From positions 5,084,001 through 5,148,000 of the forward strand of contig JAWNGF010000001.1 of the NCBI GenBank assembly GCA_037039685.1: 64,000 nt of DNA, read 5' to 3'. A model generated the notes under the pieces. That model ran no database searches and had not been told where the DNA came from. It saw only the letters and a program-made list of their open reading frames with translations. The DNA comes from Ceratobasidium sp. AG-K. Its lineage: Eukaryota > Basidiomycota > Agaricomycetes > Cantharellales > Ceratobasidiaceae. Shown here one piece after another: positions 22,151 through 33,178 of this stretch. The position numbers and the translations under genes were made by a program. Position 1 is the stretch's first letter, and the number at the start of each line of letters is the position of its first letter.

Positions 22151-22361
22151 GGCTACTTGTGGATATCTATCTAATTTAGCTGCTCGAACCCATAACATCA
22201 GAGGGGTTTGATGGTGGCTAAGATGACGCATTACCACATGCCCTATTAGGAGATTGAGACAAGGCTCGGATACAACCAGTCCGTCGACATCCTGTGACAT
22301 CCCGGACAGATTTTGATGATCACGAAAACGGGGTGCGACTATCGAATTGGCGTCTGCTGTA
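22151..22361 (-). repeat. Right terminal inverted repeat
   Basis: Reverse-complement partner of 21321-21532; ends at GCTGTA close to the promoter of the BTB gene. Confidence 0.85.
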
Positions 22362-22452
22362 ATGTCGTTGATAAGCCAACTGATCACGCGACTGTTGGAA
22401 TGGTGCGATTCCACATCTTATCAGATAACTGAGCCTCCACCATCTAGCCATC

Positions 22453-23346
22453 ATGCCTCCCTCCAGCGCCCCTCCCAGTCCACCCGTCCCTGTTACGCCC
22501 AACGCTGGGTTCCAGGACTCTGGCGATTTTACTCTTCGCTCATCTCCTGATGAGGTCGAGTTCAAGGTCTTTCGCCTTTTTCTCATGACCGCGTCGCCCG
22601 TTTTTCAAGACATTTTGACCTCTGGATCTGGCCCTCCAGTCATGGATCTATCTGAGGACGCTGAAACGGTCGCGGCGCTACTCCAATATATTTACCCTCG
22701 CGAGAATCCCGTCATCGGAAATTATCCGTTGTTCGAAAAAGTCCTGGAGGCAGCTCGGAAGTATGAACTAGGCTTTATCACTTCAGACCTTCGCGCATCT
22801 ATGCGCTCCGAATCAACTGCTTTCGCCTACCTACGTGCAGACCCCCTCCGAATGTACGCGATCGCCGTCCAACACGAGCTCAAAGAGGAGATAGCAGTTG
22901 CCGCCAAACTCACCATTGGCAAATATGACTTTGCCTCCCGGGCGGACGCATCGACATTGACGGATTTGAACATCCCAGCCAAGGATGCGGTGATACTGAT
23001 GCGAATGCATATGGCGCGCGAGGCGGCGCTGGCACAAATAGCCGCTCATGCTGATTCCAACCCCCGTTACTTTGCCGGATTCCCGGTTAAATGCCCTCAA
23101 TGCAAACCGGTGGGTGGAAACCTGTCGGACCTGCAGAAGATGTGGGTGAAGGAGACTGTAACCATATTACGCAAGGAACCATTGGACAAGAGTGGACGGT
23201 TGTTCGACAAGGACTTCTTTGTAGGGTTGAAGCTTCGGTGCAGGTGTATTGGCTGTCGTGATGCGGAGATGTTCGAAGCGCAGCATGTTGTATGGTCAGG
23301 TGATATCAAGCAGAGACTGGTTGATCTCAAGTTTGATGAATTGTAA
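22453..23346 (+). CDS. BTB/POZ domain protein, 297 aa
   Basis: Single exon. A Pro-rich start (MPPSSAPPSPPVPVTPN) precedes a BTB fold: FTLRSSPDEVEFKVFRLFL, MTASPVFQDIL, VMDLSEDAETVAALLQYIYP and the helical KVLEAARKYELGFITSDL. The second half is an alpha-helical BACK-like region (YAIAVQHELKEEIAVAAK) with Cys pairs (KCPQCKP, CRCIGCRD) that could bind a metal. Agaricomycetes carry many such lone BTB proteins; substrates are unknown, and a cullin-3 adaptor role is only the family default. The transposon just upstream may supply or disturb its promoter. Confidence 0.85.
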   Translation: MPPSSAPPSPPVPVTPNAGFQDSGDFTLRSSPDEVEFKVFRLFLMTASPVFQDILTSGSGPPVMDLSEDAETVAALLQYIYPRENPVIGNYPLFEKVLEAARKYELGFITSDLRASMRSESTAFAYLRADPLRMYAIAVQHELKEEIAVAAKLTIGKYDFASRADASTLTDLNIPAKDAVILMRMHMAREAALAQIAAHADSNPRYFAGFPVKCPQCKPVGGNLSDLQKMWVKETVTILRKEPLDKSGRLFDKDFFVGLKLRCRCIGCRDAEMFEAQHVVWSGDIKQRLVDLKFDEL

Positions 23347-23833
23347 CCAATTGATTTAGTTTTGTCTGGGAGTTTCCCACCATTTAATATGTAGATCCTT
23401 GCTTTTGTAGACCCGTTTGTTTGGAGTTTTATAACTAGATTCCTATCTAATCGTATTTGCCAAAATAGACTATTTCAGCTCGAGTGAGGCAGGGTTGTTT
23501 GGGTTGTTTGGGATTTGTTGTGCTCCGATAAGCGCCGAACCTGTATCCGCTGGCAAATCGGTAACGGATGCACCTGATCCGTGCGCCAGTGATTGCTCGG
23601 GGTCCAGCAAGTCGGAAGCAAGCTCAAGCAATCGTCCTAGGTGTTAATCGCTCTTAACTTAGCTCAAGTCATCCAGTAAGCCTCGGGATCGCTATATCTG
23701 ACAGTACAGCCACATCATATCCAGAAAATTGTTCAAAAAGACGAGGCCATTCGAGGCGGGTCCGGGACGGGAAGCAAAATTCACGGAAATTCAAGCAACC
23801 GGACGCAGCTACGGAGCGACGGACTCGGGAGGC
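23347..23833. other. Spacer between the BTB gene and the triple zinc-cluster gene
   Basis: 487 bp. An in-frame extension of the next gene reaches back to an ATG-like start at 23729 (MFKKTRPFEAG), so part of it may be coding. Nothing else recognised. Confidence 0.4.
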
Positions 23834-26817
23834 ATGTCAGCATCCGAGAAGGATCTAAATAATCTCAGCCCTTCGCATGCGGGTTCTAATGTCGCGGGAA
23901 ACACGAGTGGGACCAGTGGCCATATTGTCAATCGTGAGTAGCCTGATCCCCAACAACTAGTTAGCCTAGTACCAACCCCCTTCATCGTTTATCTTGGTGT
24001 TACTGACGACGATATCCAACTCGACTTTGCAGACGAAGCTCCCAGCATAGCCTATTATGCCCACCAACCCACAATAGCCTGTTAGTTCTATTCACACTTT
24101 GCCGCTCGCTGCGCTTCTGTATGTATTTTGACTAATTCTGCTTGGTATCGTGTCTAGTGCAATATCCCCACCAATCTGTAACTAACCCCGGGGCTCTGTC
24201 AAAACCTCCATCTCACGCAGCGAAACTGCATTCGTCGCAGAAACCACCGTCCAATCCGTCTGCTACGCCAACCCAGAAGCCCAAGTCAAATGCTGCCCGC
24301 CCACCTGCCAACCCTCCTACGACTGTGAAACCGAGTGCAACCACCAATACACCGGTTGCGCCACCTAAGAATGCTCCTGCGCCAACCCCTCCGGGATCGG
24401 CTGCTGTGATGGCCGCGGTGATGGCCCAAGCTCAGGCCGCTGCTGGCCAGGCCGTTGCAGCCCAGCACGCCAAACAGCACCAGCAACAGGCCTCGTCAAC
24501 TACCTCGACTCAACCGGCCACACAACCTCCACCGCCTGTTCCGGCACCCCAGGCTCCACAAGCGTACTCTTATCCCTATCCGTATTATATGCCTGGACAA
24601 CCGGGCGCGCCACCTTACATTTATCCAGGTATGATTGGCGGGGTTTGTTGTTGCTTCACGTGACACTAATGGATTTCTCAAGGGGCTCCCGGTGCTCCGG
24701 CATTTCTCCCGACCGGAACCCCAGGTCAGGGCGGAGCGCCGCCGCCAGGATATCCGTATATGTATCCGATGTATCCGGCTCCTATTCCCGTACCCCAAAC
24801 GTCACCTACTCCGGTACGTATGTTTACGCACAAGTTGGCGACTCAACCTTACCGAACTTCTTAGGCTACCAAGGAGAAAAAATCTCAGCGAACTTATCAA
24901 GCCTGCCAAAAGTGCCGTCAGTGGAAGGCCAAGGTTGGGGCGCCACAAATTAAATTTGACTAGCGCTAATTATTTTTGTTCAGTGTAATGGTCTAAAGCC
25001 TTGCAACCACTGCCAGAAAAGAGGAGTCCCTTGTGAATACGCGGAGAGGCGAAACATGCCTGGGTATGTATATCAAGGAACTCCTCTGCTTCTCTCTAAC
25101 ACTCTTTGATTCCTAGACCAAGTGAAACCGCCGGTACCGAACCAAACGCACCTCAGAACGAATCCGCGCCTCCCGGAGCGCCACAACCAGCCCCAGACGT
25201 CAAGCCAGTAGACGGACAGGCTGACGCGGTTGAACCGAGTCGGCTCACCAATACTCAACCTTCGCCCAATCCTCCCGTTGTCGAGTCTCCGCAACCCCAA
25301 TCGTCAGCTCCGGCACCTCCAGCCCCGGCTCCAGCTCAAGCATCACCACCCCATGCCGGCTCGCCACCGCATCCTGCACAGGCGACGCAACCCCCGCCTC
25401 CGATGGCGATGTACCCTCCGCCTCCTCCTGGATACGCGTATCCTCCGCAACTATACCCTGGTATGCCGTTTCCTCCACCTGGTCCAGACCCAAATGCGCC
25501 GTATGCACACTTTGTGAGCATGCAATATGCTCAGCCTTATGGGCCTTACATGTGGGCGGCACCGCCCCCACCCCCTGGACATGAGCAGGTTCCTGGAACC
25601 AACTCTGCTGAGCAGGAGGATGGGGAGAGAGATGCCGACGGTAAATTGAAGATCAAAAGAACTTTCCAAGCTTGTCAAAAGTGTCGACAACGCAAAGCCA
25701 AGGTAAGACAGGTTCGTTATATTCTCCAATTGCGCTAACTTATTGGGTTCAGTGTAATGGTGCGCGCCCAAGTTGTCAACACTGTGCAACACGAGGACTC
25801 GTTTGTGAATATGCCAAGGAGCGCAGTAAACCTCGGGGTGCAAACGGGGAGGAAGGCGATGAGTCTCTAGAGGTTCAAAGCCCCGACGCGCCTACCACAA
25901 TGGATCCAAACCAAGCTCTGGTTTCTAGTCCTGCGCAAGATGTGCCTCCCAACCCACAGGCGACCCCAGGAGCACCTCCTGTTCCAACTGCTGCTCCTCC
26001 AAACATGTTCCAACCTCCTTTTGCATACGACCCCAACGCATATAATCCTCATGTTGATCCTCACCAGCATGGCGGCCAGCCAATCTATGCCTTCCCGCCC
26101 TATGGTTATCCCCATCACTCTGGATTCGGTAGTATTGCGGGCCCCCCACTTGTCCATATTGGTGAAGAAGGGCCGGTTGCTTCGTATCATCCTGCTATTC
26201 CTCCACCAGTGGCTGCACCCGGGCCACCCCCACCTCCACCTAGCGCCACAACGCCTGGCCCATCCAAGCGACCAAGGGCTTCACGGACTCCAGGAGCTCC
26301 AGGAGGTGGCAAAGCACGTATATTCCAAGCGTGCGAGCGGTGTAGAGAACGCAAGGCGAAGGTATGTCTGTTCGGTGGCGAACTCGTCCACCAGCTTAAT
26401 ACGCTATTTTAGTGTGATGGTATTCGTCCTGTATGCACCCACTGCGCTGCTCGCGACTTAGCCTGCGAATGGGCTGGAAAGCGCCGCATGCGTGGTCCCG
26501 CAAAGGGTATTACTCCCCGCCGGAATCGCCCAGAGAGTAACTTCGCGCAGGACGACGGGGTGGATGTGAACATGAATATGCCGGCGATTTCAATTGGATT
26601 GAACACAACTGGCCTGCAGACGATCGAACAACATAATTCGACAACCGCTGCTGCTCGCAAGCGCAAGCGCCGACCAAGCCATAGTAGTGGTTCGCCTTCT
26701 CCGTCAGAGTCCAGCAGTAGTTCTTCAAGTTCTCCCTCCGAAAGCGAAGACGACGAGGGAGACCGGAACAGCACGATGGGAGTGGGCGCAGGTGTTGTAT
26801 CGTCCGGGTGGTCGTAA
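23834..26817 (+). CDS. Transcription factor with three Zn(II)2Cys6 domains
   Basis: Nine exons (23834-23933, 24033-24080, 24158-24628, 24683-24813, 24865-24933, 24984-25063, 25117-25702, 25753-26361, 26413-26817) sum to 833 codons with stop. The three fungal zinc clusters are ACQKCRQWKAK-CNGLKPCNHC with CEYAERR, ACQKCRQRKAK-CNGARPSCQHC with CEYAKER, and ACERCRERKAK-CDGIRPVCTHC with CEWAGKR. Each keeps all six Cys and a basic patch. Between them are Pro/Ala/Tyr/Gly-rich low-complexity linkers (YPYPYYMPGQPGAPPYIYPG type). The C-terminus is Ser-rich and acidic (SESEDDEGD) after a KRKRR patch. Each cluster is split by an intron at the same codon boundary (KAK|C), indicating internal triplication. 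A fungal-specific central TF domain is not seen. The start may lie further upstream at 23729. Confidence 0.88.
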
Positions 26818-27774
26818 CTTTATTATTAGGGTCTAAACGCTATGGTGCTATGTGTATGTTTTCGTCGTTTTCGAAATGTTACTTTCTAAAGGGTGTCAAG
26901 GTCTGTGAACACAAACTAACAGCCGGCCAACCTGTGAGCTGATGCTGAGACACTGCCGCTGTTGTGGCTGGTTTTACTTATCGTGGTTTCCCTATTGTTA
27001 GGGTCGATTCGTAGTAGCACATCTATTTAAGGCTGGTCCAAGCAATATCCTAGCACATGAGCCTGACTTGAGGCAAGTATTCCGCCTGAAGTGTACCATC
27101 CGAGGTCGCCGCAACCGCCAGGGTAATCACCTTTTGGCTACGTACCCGACTTACGCTTGGCTTTCGTTAAAGTGTTTAGCAGCTTCTCACAAGCGCGTCA
27201 AACTTGGAATCTGTTTTCAGGCTCCGTAACTCCAACGTAATCCGGGCTTTCGCTTCCATCACTTATCATCGCGCACACGCAAACCCGAACTCCTCCTCGG
27301 CGATCGCATCGGGCAAATCGGGGCTGTTATATTTGGCCCTAGGATTTATCAATATTGGTTAAAATTTGTTCGACAGCTGGCCATTCAGCCACCTAATCCA
27401 AGAAGCGCCCGATTGTTTATGCAGTGGGTGGATTCTAGATCGTAGCTTCCCAGTTACATATGTTAGGGATGTGAGGCCCTTGTTTCGTGAGTATCCGCCG
27501 GGTCGTACCGCGTGGTCGCATATACGGCAGATACACCGCTCGAACATCCAGCTCCAAGCGAAAGACGATAGCTGAATTCTTCCGCCGCATGCTCGAGTAG
27601 TATATTACGAAGTCCGCTTTGTATCTTATACAATCGTATTGCTACGTTTGGTACTAAATGATACAATTGGTACGAATCCCGCTGATAACAGCGGCCCGCA
27701 CTGGGGTATAAATATAGCCCTCGAGAGCGATATTCAACATCCAGGCTTCCAGTTTACTCTATCTTGCCTTCATC
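26818..27774. other. Intergenic spacer upstream of an expansin-like gene
   Basis: 957 bp without a supported gene; short frames at 27360-27670 show no family signature. The right end contains a TATA box described separately. Confidence 0.45.
27707..27714 (+). promoter_or_regulatory. TATA box of the expansin-like gene at 27775
   Basis: TATAAATA preceded by GGGG lies 60-68 bp before the ATG, a compact fungal core promoter. Confidence 0.6.
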
Positions 27775-28490
27775 ATGCGCTTCGCTACTCAGTTTATTGC
27801 CCTGCTCCTCACCTGGCTTGGGATGGTTGGCAACGCGGTAGCTGCCCCTGTGCAGAATGCCACCTCCCACCATCTTGTTGCTCGTGGTCCGTACGATACG
27901 CAGAACGGATGGGTATGTTATCAATTTGTCGTATACGAACTCTGCTAATATGTATATTCTCGCCAGGCGTCGTGGTGTACGCATATACTCATCAGTCTGC
28001 TTGCCTAAGCCTCCCCGCTGACTGCTATTTCCATAGATAACCCTTCGGCCGGGATTGGTGCTTGCGGCTGGCAGAATGTAAGCCTACCTCCTGCTCTAAA
28101 CCCTGTAAACTGACACACGACCTAGTACGACTACGAATGGGTTGCCGCTGTCGGTACAGCGCTCTTTCAGGAGTTGACCCCGGGTACGATACAACTAAAA
28201 ACAAGCTACATCACTCGCGTACTTATAGCCTTTTTCAGATGGCAACCCCAATCACAGCGCGGCCTGTGGTAAAACCGCCACCGCCACTTATAACGGGAAA
28301 TCCATTACCCTGGGAATCGTCGACCGTTGCCCCGGTTGCGGTTACTCTGATATTGACCTTGCACCTGCTGCATTCCAGCAGTTTGCTGATCTCGGTTGGT
28401 GCTTCGACATATGTCTTTCCCATCGTACTAATAGCAATGGTTTTCCTAGGCGTTGGAAAACTATATGGGTTTTCTTGGCGTTTTAACTAG
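27775..28490 (+). CDS. Small secreted double-psi beta-barrel (expansin/barwin-like) protein
   Basis: Signal peptide MRFATQFIALLLTWLGMVG is followed by a propeptide-like stretch and the barrel: NGWASWYNPSAGIGACGWQN, YEWVAAVGTALFQEL, DGNPNHSAACGKTATAT, then ITLGIVDRCPGCGYSDIDLAP, AFQQFADLG and a terminal GVGKLYGFSWRFN before TAG. The DRC.GCGY.DIDL segment with its conserved Asp is the hallmark of the RlpA/expansin-type fold. The two short extra introns (after NGW and after WQN) distinguish this copy from the pair at 30587 and 32544, which have three introns. Activity is unknown; loosening or binding of plant or fungal wall polysaccharide is the usual suggestion. Oldest-looking active member of the local family. 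Confidence 0.85.
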
Positions 28491-28602
28491 GGATTCGGGT
28501 TCGCGCACTTGTACATTTTTCCGAGTCCACGGAATCGTATTCTTGATTTTAAACTCCGACAACAGCCAACTAAAAGCCAACGAAAATCACCCCGAAATAC
28601 AT

Positions 28603-30085
28603 CTACCGCTCGCTTATTCTAGCCTCTCTTTCCTGAGTCTCCCTTTCCCGCTGTGCCATTTCAACCGCTATTTCTGCAGCGAACCGCATTGCGTTATCGC
28701 TCAGTGCATCCGCAGGTATCATGTTATGGCTGTACATGGGTCGCGCGGATTGGTTAGGTGAGGTGACGATTCGGACTGCCGGGAGAGGGAACTCCACAGT
28801 TGGGGGCTCCTCCAGAGTGCCCCCTGTGTCTAGATGGAGTGACCTAATGCCAGACTCTACCTCGGACCCTTGCACCCGGCTATTCAATTCTGCAAGTTCG
28901 GACCATTCGAAAAGCAGCGGGTCAGTACGAGGGGCGTAGGGATTAAAATCGACGATGTGTGCTCTTGAGAGGTCTCGAGTTAATAGTAGATCCATCACAT
29001 CTAGTAAAAACTCGTTCACTCCAACGAATTCTTGGCTAGGAATTGGTAACCCACAATTTGTTGTCCGGCCACCAGCAAACTTAGACTTGACCTCACGTTG
29101 CCAAAATGCTAAGACCGTTGCTCGTATCTGCTCCTGGATTTCTTGAGGACGAAGATGCTCGAAGAAGTTTGGATCTCTCTGTGATATACCTAGAATAATG
29201 ACGCGAGTTGGGATGAACGACCGATGACTGAAAACGGTACACTCACCAAGTAAACGATTGTCCCGAATGAAACATCGCATCTCCCTGCTTCTCTCAATCT
29301 CGTACCATTTTTTGAGTACAAGTTCCAATCGTATAGGGCTACTTCCTTCATCGTGACTTGGGGCGGTGCCACCCAGACTAGACGTTGAGCCATTGGTAAT
29401 GCCGTTTCTAGGACCGTTGGGCTGTGGCTCTCCAGGGTTCACGCCATCAAGACATCCTTCAAAAATCCGACTTTCATCCAGGTCATGCATGGCAAAATCA
29501 GAGCTCTTGAGTAGCAAGTACACATCTGCAGGAGAAGTGCATCGAAGAGGTCCGGTCGATGTAAGCATCCAGCCAGCATCCTGTCGTCATTGTCAAAAAC
29601 TAGGTCTCAACGGATAGATTACAATACCTTTGGGGCTGTCCAATTCAGTTTGGGGAAAACAGCGCTATACGTTGTTATTGCCTGGCGAATCTGCTGGTCG
29701 AGTTGAGGAAAGGAAAACCTTGCCATGGGCTCATCGTCCGATTCGGGATTTGATTCCATTTCTTCGTCGCTCGATAACTCTCCAGTTGGGTCGCTATCTC
29801 CGATAAACACATGGTTGTTTGTCAGTTTCGAACCAGCGACCTCATGGTTAATATTATCTACCCATCCTCCGCCCCTTCAGGGATGATTAATCCATCCGAC
29901 TCCAAGTACGCCCGAAAGTCTTGTCCGAGATCCGTGACTATAGTTGCTTTGATGGTCTTTCGTTCAAATTCGGGGTACCATGCTGAAGTTTGACACGCTA
30001 ATACATCCGCTCGGCGCAGTGGAGGAAACAAGGAATTGGTAGAATTGGCAACATGTATAGATGGAGTCAAGGTCATCTCAAGCAA
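28603..30085 (-). CDS. CDC123: Cdc123 (D123 family), eIF2 assembly chaperone
   Basis: Four exons: 30085-29862, 29793-29628, 29580-29247 and 29189-28603, with GT-AG introns in frame. Cdc123 is an ATP-grasp protein that joins eIF2-gamma to eIF2-alpha and so sets translation initiation. Visible family blocks: VLACQTSAWYPEFE, IVTDLGQDFRAYLESDGLI, an acidic linker (ELSSDEEMESN), FPQLDQQIRQAI, PKLNWTAPKDAGWM, ADVYLLLKSSDF, LVLKKWYEIERSREMRCFI joined over the intron to RLLGISQRDPNFFEHL, and VDFNPYAPRTDPLLFEWSEL. The C-terminal tail is helical (AEIAVEMAQRERET). It is convergent with the expansin-like gene to its left (113 bp between stops). The start ATG could also be nine bases further in (30076). 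Confidence 0.92.
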
Positions 30086-30586
30086 AACGGATGATCTGAA
30101 GATCGCGTATCACGTGCTTTCTCAATAGCGCTCGTGGGAGTTCTCTCTTGACCGTGCCTGTGTTACCTTTGGGTGGACAGTTTACTTTTCTTACTTTATC
30201 TTCTGATAGTTGAGTATTACTGTAGTTGACTCTGAACGGTTTGACCTCGTGTTCATGTAGCTCGCTAAAGATGTATTAAAAAATTAAAAATTAAAAATCG
30301 CGTATCGCGTGATAATTGTGGTGATTTACAGTATCCTAGCCGCTTCTCGTAACGCATATCGTGGGCAACTTACAAGTTCAGAATTTTTGTCCATATGATG
30401 ACCGTGTAGTCACTCTCTTCCAATGGTTAGCTGAATAGATCCAATATTGTATGCAATTCTATCCTGAGCTTCCCAAAACTCTGCATACACGTATGAAAAC
30501 ACAGACCAAGGCATGATACGAAAGTGAGTTGACATATTAGAGAAAGGCCGGCATATACTCTCGGCGGTGGCGCAAGATTGTTGCAT
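30086..30586. other. Spacer between CDC123 start and the inverted expansin-like copy
   Basis: 501 bp with AT-rich stretches (ATTAAAAAATTAAAAATT near 30270-30295). No gene seen. It holds the CDC123 promoter and the 3' end of the next minus-strand gene. Confidence 0.45.
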
Positions 30587-31221
30587 CTAGTTGAACTTCC
30601 ACGACACACCGGTCAACTTGCCGGTTGCTGGTGTATATTTACATCAGTCATATGCGCATGTAATACCCGCGAGCACTGTGCCGACTCACCGAGGCCAGAG
30701 AATTGCTGGAACGCGGATGGCGAAAGGTCGATATCGTTGTAGCCGCAGGCGTAGCAGCGATCGACAATCCCAACCTTTATCGTCTTTCCCTTCCAGGTCA
30801 CATTGGCCGTCTTGCCACACGCTTTGCTGTGGTTGGGGTTGCCATCTATTCATACGAGTCAAGGTCAAGGTCAGTGCATTATTCGGCGTATGCAGCCTAT
30901 TTCCATGGTACTTACCGACCATCATCTCCTGGAACAAAGCCGTACCAACAGCAGCGACCCACTCATGGTCGCCGTTCTGCCACCCACATGCGCCGACACC
31001 CACAGAGGGGTTGTCTGAAACAACCGTCAATCCTACTCGAACGAGGGTACCAAGACAAGAAACAGTTGCTTACAGTAGGAGGCCCAGCCATTATGTACGT
31101 CGTAGGGAGCGCGGGCGGCCAAATCGCTAGTGGCAGTTGAGTCGACAGGTGCGGCAACCGCGGAGGAAGCGAGTCCGAGAGCGGAGACGACGAAGACAGT
31201 GAGCTTGGTGAAGGCGTACAT
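30587..31221 (-). CDS. Expansin-like secreted protein, near-identical inverted copy 1
   Basis: Four exons read leftwards from the ATG at 31221; gene length is 635 bp, the same as the copy at 32544-33178. Protein of 147 residues: signal peptide MYAFTKLTVFVVSALGLASS, then APYDVHNGWASY, NPSVGVGACGWQNGD, EWVAAVGTALFQEM, DGNPNHSKACGKTANV and VGIVDRCYACGYNDIDLSP, ending KLTGVSWKFN. DRC..CGY.DIDL marks the double-psi barrel. I found one base difference from the other copy (third intron). Homology fades in the 5' leader and ends just after the stop codon. Confidence 0.85.
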
Positions 31222-32543
31222 GATGGATAGAGAGAACTGGAAGTGAGCTTGAGATAAGTGGGCAAGAAGCTAGAGGAGCTGTTGTGAGGTTGCTGCAATA
31301 TTGGCCTGCTTAAATACAAGTAGCTCACTACACAATGACCATAGAGAAGGTCGCATTGACTCTGTCCATGTTTCCACGCTGCTAATCCACTCAGGCAGAT
31401 CAACGCGCGTGAGTCTCTGGCGAAGAGACGATGTCGGCTAGATGTATATCTACCTCCGATTCTACTTACACCATGCGCTACAGTCTACTCTATGGTATGC
31501 AACCACTTGTTCTATGTTATACACTGCCGAGTACCGACCCCGAGCGCCAAGTTTAGCGAGCGCGCTTAAGTTGACCGATCGGAACCAAGGCTATATGCGC
31601 TAGGTTCGAGCAGAAGATCCCCTCGCGTACCAACCTGACTGTTCAGAAATTTCGCATGACCGATGAGGAACGCCATGGAACAATGGCAGCTCCGGTCTGG
31701 TGCCTTGGCAAATTCAAAGCCTAATAAACCGTACAACAACCGCGTCTGCGCTACGGTGCCGAGATGACCGGGGCCACGTTCGACTATATTTGGCAGCAAG
31801 CTTGCAAGGTGTTTTACATGAGTTTATGAGCACAAGATCTCAGGGAATAGCCTCTTTGTTTACAAGATACCACTAATTTAACGACTCGGATATTGTTGGT
31901 GAAATAAAATGACTATCAGCAAGTGCTGAAGAATCATAAATGTGTCACTTGTTCATCAGTCTTACGGAAGACGCAATAGGGGCCGTGATTTTGCATTACC
32001 CACGGCTAGGCAGGCTGCTATTGCACCGATTGGCCTCGTTATCCTACATGGCTTCAAGGGGGATCGGTTTAAACAAGCCACAGATACCACATCCAAGAAC
32101 TGTTATGGGGGACAAAGTTACGGAAATTATTGCTGGCATATGTGTTCACAATGTGTTCGGATAGAGTAATATGAATACTTCGAATATAAGGTGACATCCA
32201 GATACTAAAGATACATACATAGCGTGTATGTACGTGATTCAATGATGAGCGCCAAAGTGGTAGCTTCGCTTAGCTTCCAAGCGCCATAAGCGCAATGATC
32301 GGGCCACTCTGCGCCATAAGCGCCTCGAAATTCGTACCTGCCGGTTGTATACATCACATGCACATGCACATGAGTATAGCATTGTGAGGTTTCACAGAGC
32401 TTGTGGTTCGGTACGACAGTCGCGTATGAACGCAGCTTGCTGGATATAAATGCGGACTCACCGGGGCCATCTCAATATCTCAACAGCACCTCCAGCTTCT
32501 CACCTACTCATCCTAAGCTCGCTTCCAGTTCTCTCTATCCATC
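31222..32543. other. Spacer between the two inverted expansin-like copies
   Basis: 1.3 kb containing both divergent promoters. It has no inverted symmetry, apart from weak leader similarity close to each ATG. GCGCCATAAGCGC occurs twice (about 32280-32325). CACATG repeats lie near 32353-32372. A short frame at 31942-32169 shows no family signature. Confidence 0.5.
32445..32450 (+). promoter_or_regulatory. TATA box of expansin-like copy 2
   Basis: TATAAA about 95 bp before the ATG at 32544. The inverted copy has a weaker TATTTAA at a comparable place (about 31308-31314), so the two genes have different core promoters. Confidence 0.55.
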
Positions 32544-33178
32544 ATGTACGCCTTCACCAAGCTCACTGTCTTCGTCGTCTCCGCTCTCGGACTCGCTTCC
32601 TCCGCGGTTGCCGCACCTGTCGACTCAACTGCCACTAGCGATTTGGCCGCCCGCGCTCCCTACGACGTACATAATGGCTGGGCCTCCTACTGTAAGCAAC
32701 TGTTTCTTGTCTTGGTACCCTCGTTCGAGTAGGATTGACGGTTGTTTCAGACAACCCCTCTGTGGGTGTCGGCGCATGTGGGTGGCAGAACGGCGACCAT
32801 GAGTGGGTCGCTGCTGTTGGTACGGCTTTGTTCCAGGAGATGATGGTCGGTAAGTACCATGGAAATAGGCTGCATACGCCGAATAATGCACTGACCTTGA
32901 CCTTGACTCGTATGAATAGATGGCAACCCCAACCACAGCAAAGCGTGTGGCAAGACGGCCAATGTGACCTGGAAGGGAAAGACGATAAAGGTTGGGATTG
33001 TCGATCGCTGCTACGCCTGCGGCTACAACGATATCGACCTTTCGCCATCCGCGTTCCAGCAATTCTCTGGCCTCGGTGAGTCGGCACAGTGCTCGCGGGT
33101 ATTACATGCGTATATGACTGATGTAAATATACACCAGCAACCGGCAAGTTGACCGGTGTGTCGTGGAAGTTCAACTAG
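32544..33178 (+). CDS. Expansin-like secreted protein, near-identical copy 2
   Basis: Exons 32544-32691, 32751-32849, 32920-33075 and 33138-33178 give 148 codons with stop. The protein appears identical to that of the minus-strand gene 30587-31221. Motifs: signal peptide, GVGACGWQNGD, WVAAVGTALFQEM, DRCYACGYNDIDL, KLTGVSWKFN. Both genes look intact and expressible, giving two doses of one product from different promoters. Secretion to the plant interface or fungal wall is inferred from the signal peptide. Confidence 0.88.

Larger units (their letters stand above)
21321..22361. mobile_element. Non-autonomous DNA transposon (MITE-like) with ~210-bp inverted arms
   Basis: The left arm (21321-21532) and right arm (22151-22361) are near-perfect inverted copies. 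Both outer ends read TA-CAGC..., i.e. TACAGC at the left and GCTGTA at the right. The ~620-bp interior carries no transposase-like frame. If TA is the target duplication, termini start CAG, which suits Tc1/mariner-type elements; that class is inference. The insertion lies between the RBR ligase and a BTB gene, ending 92 bp before the BTB start codon. No sequence resembling a virus or retroelement is present. Confidence 0.75.

Noticed and set aside
27366..27670. Overlapping short frames on both strands upstream of the expansin-like gene
   Set aside because: No splice-consistent extension, no signature; treated as intergenic.
30591..31140. Long plus-strand frames (145 and 179 codons) inside the expansin-like gene, mirrored at 32625-33174
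   Set aside because: They are antisense shadows of the intact secreted-protein gene, run through its introns, and recur only because the gene is duplicated.
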